Of a stretch of 64,000 nucleotides of DNA, positions 43,742-53,194 are shown in pieces. A model generated the notes under the pieces. The model worked only from the letters and a program-made list of their open reading frames with translations. It was not told the origin of the DNA and made no database searches. Positions within the stretch are counted from its first letter, which is position 1. Each line of letters opens with the position of its first letter. This DNA comes from Burkholderiaceae bacterium (lineage in GTDB: Bacteria > Pseudomonadota > Gammaproteobacteria > Burkholderiales > Burkholderiaceae_C): NCBI GenBank assembly GCA_030654805.1, contig JAURWR010000040.1, positions 50,205 through 114,204 on the forward strand, in the 5' to 3' direction. A program made the translations under genes and the position numbers.

Positions 43742-44328
43742 TCTTGTTCTCCGAGTAACTGTTGGTCCACCGCATCGCAGAGGCAGTGCAGGGCGAGGCC
43801 GTGGACTTCCTGGATGCGTGCGGTGCGATCGTGGGGCACACAGATGTGCACGTCGGTGTCCGTGAGTAAGGCGCCGAGCTTGCCGCCGGCCCGGCCGGTC
43901 AGTGCCACGACGGTCATGTCCTTGGCGTGCGCGGCGGCCACGGCCGCCAGCACGTTGCCTGAATTGCCGCTGGTGCTGATGGCGATCAGCAAGTCGCCCG
44001 GGTTGCCCAGCGCCTGGACCTGCTTCGAATAGATCGAGTTGAAGTCGTAGTCGTTGCCGATCGCGGTGAGGATGGAGCTGTCGGTCGTCAGCGCCAGCGC
44101 CGCCAGGCCGGGACGCTCGCGCTCGAAACGGCCGACGAATTCGGCGGCGAAATGCTGGGCATCGCTGGCCGACCCACCGTTGCCGCACACCAGCACCTTG
44201 CCGCCGGCGGTGATGCAGCCGACGACCGCCTCGACTGCATCGGCAATCGGCTTGCTGAGCACTTCAGCCGCCGCATACTTCAGGTCGGCGCTGTCGAAAA
44301 ACTGTTGCTGGATGCGTTGTTCAATCAT
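43738..44328 (-). CDS. diaA: SIS-domain protein, DiaA/GmhA family
   Basis: VCGNGGSASDAQHFAAEFVGRFERERPGLAALALTTDSSILTAIGNDY; ATGA overlap with dolP. Confidence 0.9.
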   Translation of the reverse strand: MIEQRIQQQFFDSADLKYAAAEVLSKPIADAVEAVVGCITAGGKVLVCGNGGSASDAQHFAAEFVGRFERERPGLAALALTTDSSILTAIGNDYDFNSIYSKQVQALGNPGDLLIAISTSGNSGNVLAAVAAAHAKDMTVVALTGRAGGKLGALLTDTDVHICVPHDRTARIQEVHGLALHCLCDAVDQQLLGEQE

Positions 44329-44407
44329 GGTTGATTGATCATAAGACGGCATCATGAAGCGCAGGTTCCGTGCAAATCGTCACCGAGCGTGACCAGCATG
44401 CCTCTGT

Positions 44408-44782
44408 TCAACCCGCGTCGAAAGCACCGCGCAACCACTCGATGCGATCGCCCTCGATCGCCACCACGTCGAACCGGCAGGCCGGCGGGGACGCCCAGGC
44501 GCGCAGAAAGCACTGCGCCGTGAAGATCAAGCTGCGCTGCTTGGTTGCGCTGACGCTGGCGGCCGCCCCGCCGTACCCAGCGGTCTTGCGAGCTTTCACC
44601 TCGACGAAGACCAGCGTGCCGTCGCGGTCGCGCAGGATCAGATCGATTTCGCCGCCCCGGGCGTGCGGTCCGGCTGCGACCCGATAATTGCGTTGCACGA
44701 GCGTGAGCCCGTGGGCCAGCAGATGCGCCAGTGCGCGGGCCTCGCCTCCATCTCCCACCGCCTTCGTCGTGACCACACCCAT
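44408..44782 (-). CDS. YraN/UPF0102 family protein
   Basis: GEARALAHLLAHGLTLVQRNYR...GGEIDLILRDRDGTLVFVEVKAR; start 44782. Confidence 0.92.
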   Translation of the reverse strand: MGVVTTKAVGDGGEARALAHLLAHGLTLVQRNYRVAAGPHARGGEIDLILRDRDGTLVFVEVKARKTAGYGGAAASVSATKQRSLIFTAQCFLRAWASPPACRFDVVAIEGDRIEWLRGAFDAG

Positions 44783-45680
44783 CGCCCCTTTGTTGCTCCA
44801 GGCTGCGGCCGCCGCGGCCGGCAGCCAGCAGTATCCCGCCGGTGCGTTGTACGTGGTCGCGACACCGATCGGCAACCTTGCCGATCTGACGTTGCGAGCG
44901 ATCCATGTGTTGTCGCTGGTCGATGCGGTGGCCTGTGAGGACACCCGGCACACGGCTCCACTGTTGCGCCACCTGGGGCTGGACAAGCCGCTGCTTGCGG
45001 TTCATCAGCACAACGAGCAGTCGTCGGCCGGCGATGTCATTGCGCGGCTGGCCCGCGGCGAGCGGGTCGCATATGTCAGCGATGCGGGGACGCCGGCCAT
45101 CAGCGATCCGGGGGCTGTGCTGGTGGCGGCCGTTGCGGTCTCGGGACGCCCTGTCGTGGCGGTGCCGGGCGCCAGCAGTGCCGTCACGGCGGTCAGTGTG
45201 GCGGGCGACACCGTCGGCAGCGGGTTTCTATTCATCGGCTTCCTGCCGACCAAGGGAAATGAGCGCGCGCTCGCACTGAAGACGCTCGCGGCTGCCAGCG
45301 AGACCCAGGTGTTGTTCGAGGCGCCCCACCGCATCGAGGCGCTTGCGGAGGGCCTGGCCGAAGCGTGCGGTGGGCGTGCCGTGACGCTTTGCCGCGAACT
45401 GACCAAGCAGTTCGAGACCGTGGCGACGCTGCCGGCCTCGGCGCTGCCCGGTTGGTTGGCCACCGACCCGAACCGGCTGCGCGGCGAGTTCGTGCTGGTG
45501 CTGCACGCGGTCGCGCCCAGCGAGTCGGCCGACGAAGCGGCTCGGCATGACATCGTGTTGCGCACCCTGTTGGCCGAACTGCCGCTGAAGCAGGCGGTGT
45601 CGCTGGCCGCCGCGCTGAGCGGTGCGCCACGCAATGCGCTGTACGCGCGGGCCCTGGCGTTGAAAGACGCATCTGCATGA
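44769..45680 (+). CDS. rsmI: 16S rRNA (cytidine1402-2'-O)-methyltransferase
   Basis: GALYVVATPIGNLADLTLRAIHVL, YVSDAGTPAISDPG, GFLFIGFLP; GTG start inferred. Confidence 0.95.
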   Translation: MTTPIAPLLLQAAAAAAGSQQYPAGALYVVATPIGNLADLTLRAIHVLSLVDAVACEDTRHTAPLLRHLGLDKPLLAVHQHNEQSSAGDVIARLARGERVAYVSDAGTPAISDPGAVLVAAVAVSGRPVVAVPGASSAVTAVSVAGDTVGSGFLFIGFLPTKGNERALALKTLAAASETQVLFEAPHRIEALAEGLAEACGGRAVTLCRELTKQFETVATLPASALPGWLATDPNRLRGEFVLVLHAVAPSESADEAARHDIVLRTLLAELPLKQAVSLAAALSGAPRNALYARALALKDASA

Positions 45681-45695
45681 CTCCCTCTCCCTCTG

Positions 45696-45775
45696 GGAGA
45701 GGGCAGGGGTGAGGGCGCTGGCCTGAGGGAGAGGCCTATTTCCCCGCCGCTGCCCCTCACCCCAACCCTCTCCCC
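45696..45775. repeat. Long imperfect inverted repeat (G/C-rich intergenic element)
   Basis: GGGAGAGGGCAGGGGTGAGGG (45696-45716) vs CCCTCACCCCAACCCTCTCCC (45755-45775), two mismatches. Confidence 0.8.
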
Positions 45776-45862
45776 AAAGGTGCGAGGGCGTCCGTCGCTT
45801 GCCCCTTGAAACCACCTGTGATGCCCCACTTCTACAATCGTTTGAGCTTTGAAAGACCACCG

Positions 45863-47338
45863 ATGATTTCGCGCGAACCCACCATCGAACGCCTGGGCAT
45901 TGCTCAGGCGTTGCTGATCGAGCCCTTCGGTCTGTCCGAAGCGGCGCTGACTCGCGCCCTGCAGGCCATCGCCACGCACCGCATCGACGACGCCGACCTG
46001 TACTTCCAATACACCCGCAGCGAGGGCTGGAGCCTGGAAGAAGGCATCGTCAAGAGCGGCAGCTTCGGGATCGACCAGGGCGTCGGCGTGCGCGCCGTGG
46101 CCGGCGAGAAAACGGCATTTGCCTACTCGGACGACATCTCCGAAGCGGCGCTGATGGATGCTGCGCAGACCGTGCGCACGATCGCCGCAGCGGGTCAGAG
46201 CCGGCGGGTGAAGATCGACACGGCGCGCAAGGTCGCTGGCAGCCGCGTGCTGTACGCACCGATGGACCCGATCGCGTCGCTCGACAGCACGCAGAAGGTG
46301 GCCTTGCTGGAGCGCGTGGAAAAGCTGGCCCGCGCGAAGGACCCGCGCATCAAGCAGGTGATGGCGAGCATCGCCGGCGAGTACGACGTGGTGCTGGTCG
46401 CCCGTGCCGACGGCACCCGAGCGGCCGACGTGCGGCCGCTGGTGCGCCTGAGCGTGACGGTCATCGCCGAGCAGACGCTCAAAGGTGAAGTGCGTCGCGA
46501 GACCGGCAGCAGCGGGGGTGGTGGCCGTTTCGGTTACGGCTACTTTGACGCCGCCGTGATCGAAAGCTACGTGAACGATGCCGTCAACGCGGCGCTCACC
46601 AACCTCGAATCCCGGCCGGCGAAGGCGGGCGAGATGAGCGTCGTGCTGGGGTCCGGCTGGCCGGGCGTGCTGCTGCACGAAGCCATCGGCCACGGACTCG
46701 AGGGCGACTTCAACCGCAAGGGATCGAGCGCGTTCAGCGGTCTGATCGGCCAGCGTGTTGCCGCCAAGGGTGTCACCGTGCTCGACGATGGCACGCTGCC
46801 CGACCGGCGCGGCTCGCTGAACATCGACGACGAGGGCAACCCCAGCCAGCGCAACGTTCTGATCGAGGATGGCATCCTGAAGGGCTACCTTCAGGACTCG
46901 ATGAACGCACGGCTGATGGGCGTCAAGCCGACAGGCAACGGCCGCCGTGAAAGCTACGCTGCGGTGCCGATGCCGCGCATGACCAACACCTACATGCTCA
47001 GTGGCGACAAGACGAAAGAGGAAATCATCGCCGGGCTGAAGCGCGGCTTGTATGCGTCCAACTTCGGCGGCGGGCAGGTCGACATCACGAGCGGCAAGTT
47101 CGTTTTCTCGGCCAGCGAGGCGTTCTGGGTCGAGAACGGCAAGATCCAGTACCCGGTGAAGGGCGCCACCATCATCGGCAACGGCCCGGACGCGCTGACC
47201 CGCGTCAGCATGATCGGCAACGACATGAAGCTCGACACCGGTGTCGGCACCTGCGGCAAGGAAGGTCAGAGCGTGCCGGTGGGCGTGGGCCAGCCGACGT
47301 TGCGCATCGATCGACTGACGGTTGGCGGCACCGCCTGA
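45863..47338 (+). CDS. tldD: Metalloprotease TldD
   Basis: LLHEAIGHGLEGDFNRKGSSAFSG, MPRMTNTYM, GGGQVDITSGKFVFSASEA. Confidence 0.96.
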   Translation: MISREPTIERLGIAQALLIEPFGLSEAALTRALQAIATHRIDDADLYFQYTRSEGWSLEEGIVKSGSFGIDQGVGVRAVAGEKTAFAYSDDISEAALMDAAQTVRTIAAAGQSRRVKIDTARKVAGSRVLYAPMDPIASLDSTQKVALLERVEKLARAKDPRIKQVMASIAGEYDVVLVARADGTRAADVRPLVRLSVTVIAEQTLKGEVRRETGSSGGGGRFGYGYFDAAVIESYVNDAVNAALTNLESRPAKAGEMSVVLGSGWPGVLLHEAIGHGLEGDFNRKGSSAFSGLIGQRVAAKGVTVLDDGTLPDRRGSLNIDDEGNPSQRNVLIEDGILKGYLQDSMNARLMGVKPTGNGRRESYAAVPMPRMTNTYMLSGDKTKEEIIAGLKRGLYASNFGGGQVDITSGKFVFSASEAFWVENGKIQYPVKGATIIGNGPDALTRVSMIGNDMKLDTGVGTCGKEGQSVPVGVGQPTLRIDRLTVGGTA

Positions 47339-47376
47339 GAAGCGACACCAGGCCTGCGTGGTACATTGCTTCGGCA

Positions 47377-47448
47377 ATGAAGCACGCTTTCGGTTTCTTC
47401 TACTTCTGGTTCTCAAACCGCACCGGCGGACGAGAGGCTAGCGCGTAG
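47377..47448 (+). CDS. Aromatic-rich leader peptide MKHAFGFFYFWFSNRTGGREASA (attenuator leader)
   Basis: 23 codons + TAG; FGFFYFWF control codons (5 Phe, 1 Tyr, 1 Trp) just upstream of intrinsic terminator and DAHP synthase. Confidence 0.82.
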   Translation: MKHAFGFFYFWFSNRTGGREASA

Positions 47449-47475
47449 ACAGACCGAAACGCAGACCGAATCTCG

Positions 47476-47507
47476 AAACCGCCGGGCACCCCCCGGCGGT
47501 TTTTTTT
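47476..47507 (+). terminator. Intrinsic terminator/attenuator before DAHP synthase
   Basis: AAACCGCCGGG-CACCC-CCCGGCGGTTT followed by T-run. Confidence 0.92.
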
Positions 47508-47567
47508 CGACCATGCAGGCTTCCTCGATCACGAGACAACCCATCCACCCGAACCCTGGAGCTCATC

Positions 47568-48683
47568 ATGCCCAACCAGAACGCCGCCACCGAAGGACGT
47601 CACGCACTCAGTGAAAGGACCAGCCAGACCGACGACGAACGCATCCGCGACGTCACCCCGCTGCCGCCACCCGAGCACCTGATTCGCTTCTTCCCGATCC
47701 GCGGGACTGCGATCGAGGCGCTGGTGGGCGAAACCCGCAAGCGCATCCGCCGCATCATGTCGGGCCAGGACGATCGGCTGCTGGTGATCGTCGGGCCGTG
47801 CTCGATCCACGACCCGGCGGCAGCGATCGAGTACGCACGCAAGCTGAAAGAGCAGCGCGACCGCCATGCCGACACGCTCGAAGTCGTGATGCGTGTTTAC
47901 TTCGAGAAGCCGCGCACGACCGTGGGCTGGAAGGGCCTGATCAACGATCCGTACCTGGACGAGAGCTACCGCATCGACGAGGGTCTGCGCATGGCCCGCC
48001 AGTTGCTGGTCGAGATCAATCGCCTCGGCGTGCCTGCGGGCAGCGAGTTCCTCGACACCATCAGCCCGCAGTACATCGGTGACCTGATCAGCTGGGGCGC
48101 GATCGGCGCCCGCACGACCGAGAGCCAGGTGCATCGCGAGCTGTCGTCGGGGCTTTCAGCGCCGATCGGCTTCAAGAACGGCACCGACGGCAACATCCGC
48201 ATTGCCACCGATGCGATCCAGGCGGCCGCCCGTCCGCACCACTTCCTGAGCGTGCACAAGAACGGTCAGGTCGCGATCGTCGAGACCACCGGCAACCCTG
48301 ATTGCCACCTGATCCTGCGCGGCGGCAAGGAGCCCAACTACGACGCGGCGCATGTCGCGGCGGCTTGCAAGGACCTGGCGGCCGCCAAGCTGCCGGCGAC
48401 GCTGATGGTCGACTGCTCGCACGCCAACAGCAGCAAGCAGCACGAGAAGCAGAACGACGTGGCCCGCGACATCGCGGCGCAACTGGCGGGCGGCAGCCGA
48501 AGCATTTTCGGCGTGATGGTCGAGAGCCACCTGAACCCCGGTGCGCAGAAGTTCAGCCCGGGCAAGGACGACCCGGCCAAGCTCGCGCATGGGCAGAGCA
48601 TCACCGACGCCTGCATCGGCTGGAACGACACGCTGACGGTGCTCGATACGCTGAGCAGCGCGATCAAGGCTCGCCGCCGCTGA
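47568..48683 (+). CDS. aroG: 3-deoxy-7-phosphoheptulonate synthase (class I DAHP synthase)
   Basis: VIVGPCSIHDPAAAIEYA, MRVYFEKPRTTVGWKGLINDP, MVDCSHANSSKQ. Confidence 0.96.
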   Translation: MPNQNAATEGRHALSERTSQTDDERIRDVTPLPPPEHLIRFFPIRGTAIEALVGETRKRIRRIMSGQDDRLLVIVGPCSIHDPAAAIEYARKLKEQRDRHADTLEVVMRVYFEKPRTTVGWKGLINDPYLDESYRIDEGLRMARQLLVEINRLGVPAGSEFLDTISPQYIGDLISWGAIGARTTESQVHRELSSGLSAPIGFKNGTDGNIRIATDAIQAAARPHHFLSVHKNGQVAIVETTGNPDCHLILRGGKEPNYDAAHVAAACKDLAAAKLPATLMVDCSHANSSKQHEKQNDVARDIAAQLAGGSRSIFGVMVESHLNPGAQKFSPGKDDPAKLAHGQSITDACIGWNDTLTVLDTLSSAIKARRR

Positions 48684-48709
48684 GCTGGCGAAGCAGGACG
48701 CCGCCGGGG

Positions 48710-49294
48710 TTACTCGGCGGCGGCGTCCTCGCGCTGGAGGCGTTCGCTCTTCCAGTAAACGTCGTCGCCACCCAGGCCATCGAGGTTCGCGCGGTTGAGC
48801 ACGCGGGCCAGCACGAACAGCAGGTCGCTCAGGCGGTTCAGGTAGTGCCGGGGCTCAGCCCGCACGGCCTCGACGGCGGCCAGTGCCACGACCGCGCGCT
48901 CGGCGCGGCGTGCGATGGTGCGAGCCACATGTGCCAGCGCGGCGCTGCGCGTGCCGGCAGGCAGGATGAATTCCTTCAGCCTGGGCAGCACGTCGTTGTA
49001 GCGGGCGAGGGCTTCATCGAGCTGGATCACGGCCGCGGTCTTCAGCAGCTCGTAGCCCGGGATCGAGAGCTCGCCGCCGAGGTTGAAGAGCTCGTGCTGG
49101 ATCACCACCAGCAGCTCGCGCACGTCGTCTGGCAGCGGCTCGGCGAGCAGCACACCGAGTTGCGAGTTGAGTTCGTCCACATCGCCCATCGCATGCACGC
49201 GCAGGCTGTCCTTGGACACTCGGTTGCCATCGCCCAGCCCGGTGGTGCCGTCGTCGCCGGTGCGGGTGGCGATCTGTGTGAGTCGGTTGGACAT
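48710..49294 (-). CDS. Cob(I)yrinic acid a,c-diamide adenosyltransferase (PduO-type)
   Basis: TRTGDDGTTGLGDGNRVSKDSLRVHAMGDVDELNS...RRAERAVV...YLNRLSDLLFVLARVLN. Confidence 0.94.
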   Translation of the reverse strand: MSNRLTQIATRTGDDGTTGLGDGNRVSKDSLRVHAMGDVDELNSQLGVLLAEPLPDDVRELLVVIQHELFNLGGELSIPGYELLKTAAVIQLDEALARYNDVLPRLKEFILPAGTRSAALAHVARTIARRAERAVVALAAVEAVRAEPRHYLNRLSDLLFVLARVLNRANLDGLGGDDVYWKSERLQREDAAAE

Positions 49295-49430
49295 GAATGA
49301 AGCCTGTTCCTGTGGTGCTGCCGGCGCGCGCGTCCGGGTCGGGGCAGCATGATGCCCGAACAAAGCCAGGCCATCTGCGCCTGCGCCGCCGAGTGAACAA
49401 TGTCGAGTCTGGCACCTTGAACGGTTCGCG

Positions 49431-50164
49431 ATGAATGCACCCCGTCCCATCCCTGTCCCCCCGTCGTTCACCGCCCGCCCCGTGCCCGCAGTCATGCTCG
49501 ATGGGTTGAAGGCACGCTTCGGTCCTCGCTGCTCGACGGCGCGGGCGGTGCGCGCGTCAACCGGCACGACCGGTGGGCCTTGCCCGAGTCGCCGATGCTG
49601 TTGATGGCGTTCCACGGCAGCGAAGCCGGCGTGCAGGAACAGGCAGCCGCCGTTCAGACCGTCGCAGCCGAGTTCGGCGGCGAGCACTTCCAGTGGGCCA
49701 CGACACCAGCACAGCGCACGACGCTGTGGACCGCGCGCCATCACGCCTACCTCGCCGGGCTGCAGACGAAGCCCGGCTGCAGCTGCGTCACCACCGACGC
49801 CTGCGTGCCGATCTCGCGTCTGGCGGAATGCATCAACGACAGTGTGGCCGAGGTCGAGGCCTCAGGCCTGCCGTACTTTTTGCTGGGCCACGTCGGCGAC
49901 GGCAACTTCCACCTCTGCTACCTGACCGATCCGATCCGACACGGCCCAAGGAGCACGAGACCGCCGAGCGATTGAATGCGCAACTGGTTCAGTGCGCGTT
50001 GCGACTCGGCGGAACCTGCACCGGTGAGCACGGCATCGGCCTGCACAAGCAGGGCTTCCTGATCGACGAGACCGGCGCGGGTGCGGTCGGCATGATGCGC
50101 GAAGCATCATGCGGGCGCTCGACCCGAAGAACATCATGAACCCGGGGAAGATCTTCGCGTGGTG
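49431..50164 (+). pseudogene. Degraded FAD-linked oxidase (GlcD/D-lactate dehydrogenase-like)
   Basis: N-terminal fragment LDGLKARFGPRCSTARAVR joined out of frame to C-terminal fragment (HVGDGNFHLCYL; GGTCTGEHGIGLHKQGFL; IMRALDPKNIMNPGKIFAW) spread over several frames; FAD-binding core missing. Confidence 0.88.
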
Positions 50165-50201
50165 AGCGCGTCTGTGGCGAAACCCGGATCCCGCTCCGCG
50201 T

Positions 50202-51845
50202 TCAATCCCCAGGTGCGCTGAGCGACCAGCGCTTGCTGATCTCGCCTGAGCCCTTGACGCTTTCGAGGTGCACCCCGAAGCCCCACAGCCGGGCCACGTG
50301 CTTGAGTACTTCCTGTGCACCGTCGTTCAGCGGGCGGTCGTTGTGTTGCGTGTGGCGCAGCGTCAGGGATCGGTCGCCGCGCACGTTGACGCTCCAGACC
50401 TGGATGTTGGGTTCGCGGCTCCCCAGGTCGTATTGCCTCGACAGCGCCTCGCGCACTTTGCGGTAGCCGGCGTCGTCGTGGATGGCCGACACCTCGAGTT
50501 CCTTTTCCTTCTCGTCGTCGGTGATCGCGAACAGCCGGAAATCGCGCATCAGCTTCGGTGACAGGTACTGCCCGATGAAGCTCTCGTCCTTGAAGTTGCG
50601 CATCGCGTGGTCGAGCGTCTCGAGCCAGTCCGACCCCGCGATGTCCGGGAACCAGTGACGGTCTTCTTCGGTCGGTTTCTGGCAGATGCGCTTGATGTCG
50701 GTGTACATCGCAAAGCCCAGCGCGTACGGGTTGATGCCGCTGTAGGCCTTGTGCCCGACCGGTGGCTGGTAAACGACGTTGGTATGCGACTTCAGCCATT
50801 CGATCATCACGCCGTCGGTCAGGTGGCCGTCGTCGTACATCGTGTTGAGCAGGTGGTGGTGCCAGAAGGTCGCCCAGCCTTCGTTCATCACCTGCGTCTG
50901 GCGCTGCGGGTAGAAATATTGCGCGACCTTGCGCACGATGCGCACGATCTCGCGCTGCCAGGGTTCAAGCAGCGGGGCATTCTTCTCGATGAAGTAGAGC
51001 AGGTTCTCCTGCGGCTCTTCGGGGAATCGCTTGGCTTCCTCGGCAGCTTTCTCGGCGCTCTTGCCGAACTTCGGCGGCAGGGTGCGCCACATATCGTTGA
51101 CCTGCTGCTGCGCGTAGGCCTCACGCTCGGTGCGTCGCTCGCGCTCCTGCGCCAGGCTCAACTTGCTGGGCCGCCGGTAGCGGTCGACACCGTGATTCAT
51201 CAGCGAGTGGCAGCTGTCGAGCATCTCCTCGACAGCATCGAGCCCGTGTCGCTGCTCGCATTCGGCGACGTAGTTCTTGGCATAGACGAGGTAGTCGATG
51301 ATCGACGACGCGTCGGTCCACATGCGGAACAGGTAGTTGCCCTTGAAGAAGCTGTTGTGCCCGTAGGCGGCGTGCGCGATCACCAGCGCCTGCATCGCCA
51401 TCGTGTTCTCCTCCATCAGGTAGCTGATGCAAGGGTTGGAGTTGATGACGATCTCGTACGCCAGCCCCATGTGGCCGCGGCGGTAGTTCTTCTCGGTCGA
51501 GATGAACTCCTTGCCGTAGCTCCAGTGGCGGTAATTCACCGGCATGCCGACCGATGCGTAGGCGTCCATCATCTGCTCGGCGGTGATGATCTCGAGCTGG
51601 TTCGGGTAGGTGTCGAGGCCGAAGCGCTCGGCGGTCTCGCGGATCACCGTGTGGTACTGGTCGATCGATTCGAACGACCAGTCGTTCGACGCCGGCAGCG
51701 GCTGCGCCGCGCGCGCTGGCGTCGCCACATCGGCCGCTCGCTTGACCCGGCCCGGGCGTTCCTTGATGACGCCGTCGAACACATCGGGCGTCGGGTCCTT
51801 GGCGGCCGTGAGGGGGGAGACGACAGGAGAAGACGCGGCGCTCAT
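50202..51845 (-). CDS. SpoVR family protein (YcgB-like)
   Basis: ISYLMEENTMAMQALVIAHAAYGHNSFFKGNYLF, QVMNEGWATFWHHHLL; start MSAASSP. Confidence 0.95.
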   Translation of the reverse strand: MSAASSPVVSPLTAAKDPTPDVFDGVIKERPGRVKRAADVATPARAAQPLPASNDWSFESIDQYHTVIRETAERFGLDTYPNQLEIITAEQMMDAYASVGMPVNYRHWSYGKEFISTEKNYRRGHMGLAYEIVINSNPCISYLMEENTMAMQALVIAHAAYGHNSFFKGNYLFRMWTDASSIIDYLVYAKNYVAECEQRHGLDAVEEMLDSCHSLMNHGVDRYRRPSKLSLAQERERRTEREAYAQQQVNDMWRTLPPKFGKSAEKAAEEAKRFPEEPQENLLYFIEKNAPLLEPWQREIVRIVRKVAQYFYPQRQTQVMNEGWATFWHHHLLNTMYDDGHLTDGVMIEWLKSHTNVVYQPPVGHKAYSGINPYALGFAMYTDIKRICQKPTEEDRHWFPDIAGSDWLETLDHAMRNFKDESFIGQYLSPKLMRDFRLFAITDDEKEKELEVSAIHDDAGYRKVREALSRQYDLGSREPNIQVWSVNVRGDRSLTLRHTQHNDRPLNDGAQEVLKHVARLWGFGVHLESVKGSGEISKRWSLSAPGD

Positions 51846-51903
51846 CCGGCAACCTCCGTGCTGCGTACTGCGGTGAATTCGCCTTTCGGATGGCTGGGCA
51901 GGC

Positions 51904-53187
51904 TCATGCGGGTGTCCCCTCTTTTTTGAACAGGTCGCGAAACACCGGGTAGATCTGCGAAGCCTCGGTGGCCTTGCGCACCGCGAACGCCTTGCTCTCG
52001 GCCGACAGCGCGGCGTACTCGTCCCACAGGTTCTGCTCTTCCTCGGCCACCTGCACGTAGGCGAAGTAGCGGCACAGCGGGAGGATCTTGTTGGCGAGGA
52101 TCTCGCGACAGCGGCCGCTGTCGTGGTGCCAGTTGTCGCCATCGCTGGCCTGCGCGCCGTAGATGTTCCATTCGGCGGTTGGGTAGCGCGCCCGTGCGAT
52201 CTCTTCCATCAGCACCAGCGCGCTCGACACCACCGTGCCGCCTGTCTCGGTGGAATGGAAGAAGTTCTGCTCGTCGACCTCCTGCGCCTGCGTGTGGTGG
52301 CGAATGAATACGATGTCGATCTTTTCGTAGTGTCGTGTCAGGAACAGGTACAGCAGGATGAAGAAGCGCTTGGCCAGGTCCTTGCGCGCTTCGTCCATCG
52401 ATCCCGACACGTCCATCAGGCAGAACATCACCGCCTTCGAGGTCGGCATCGGCACGCGCACGCGGCTGCGGTAGCGCAGGTCGATCGGGTCGAGGTACGG
52501 GATGCGCTTCAACCGCGTGCGCAGCGCTTCAATTTCGAGCCGCAACGGGGCGATCTCGTGCGCACGCGGATTCGGCTCCGGGTGGCTCAGCAAGTGATCC
52601 AGGTGCGCTTCGAGCCGGTGCAGCTCGCGCCGCGAACCGCTGCCGATCGCGATGCGCCGCCCGATCGCGCCGCGCATCGAGCGCACCACGTGCAGGTTGC
52701 TCGGGTTGCCGTCGCTGCTGTAGCCGGCGCGGTGCGTCTTGAACTCGGGCGTCTCGGCCAGGGTGGTGCGGGCGAGGTTGGGCAAGGCCAGGTCGTCGAA
52801 GAAGACCTGCATGAATTCTTCCTTGCTCAGGTGGAAGACGAAGTCGTCCTCGCCCTCGCCGGAGTCGCTGGCCTGCCCGCCGCCGCTCCCGCTGCCACCG
52901 CCGCCCTTCGGTCGCTCGATGCGATCACCGCGCACGTAGTCCTGGTTGCCCGGATGCACCATCTCGCGCTTGCCGCCGGGGCCGTGGCCGAACACCGGCT
53001 CGGAGATGTCGCGCTTCGGGATGTGGATGTCCTCGCCCTGCGCCAGGTCACGGATGCTGCGGCCATCGACCGCGCGCTTGACCGCCTCGCGGATCTGCTC
53101 CTTGTGGCGCCGCAGGAAGCGCTCGCGGTTGCCGATCGATTTGTTCTTGCCCGCGAGTCGCCGGTCGATGATCTGCTGGAACATCAA
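51904..53187 (-). CDS. YeaH/YhbH family (DUF444) protein with VWA-like region
   Basis: IIDRRLAGKNKSIGNRERFLRRHKEQI, CLMDVSGSMDEARKDLAKRFF. Confidence 0.95.
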   Translation of the reverse strand: MMFQQIIDRRLAGKNKSIGNRERFLRRHKEQIREAVKRAVDGRSIRDLAQGEDIHIPKRDISEPVFGHGPGGKREMVHPGNQDYVRGDRIERPKGGGGSGSGGGQASDSGEGEDDFVFHLSKEEFMQVFFDDLALPNLARTTLAETPEFKTHRAGYSSDGNPSNLHVVRSMRGAIGRRIAIGSGSRRELHRLEAHLDHLLSHPEPNPRAHEIAPLRLEIEALRTRLKRIPYLDPIDLRYRSRVRVPMPTSKAVMFCLMDVSGSMDEARKDLAKRFFILLYLFLTRHYEKIDIVFIRHHTQAQEVDEQNFFHSTETGGTVVSSALVLMEEIARARYPTAEWNIYGAQASDGDNWHHDSGRCREILANKILPLCRYFAYVQVAEEEQNLWDEYAALSAESKAFAVRKATEASQIYPVFRDLFKKEGTPA

Positions 53188-53194
53188 GCTCCCC

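Noticed and set aside
45005-47416. 803-aa minus-strand ORF antisense to rsmI and tldD
   Set aside because: Runs through two clear genes and an intergenic repeat; no recognisable domain; typical high-GC shadow ORF
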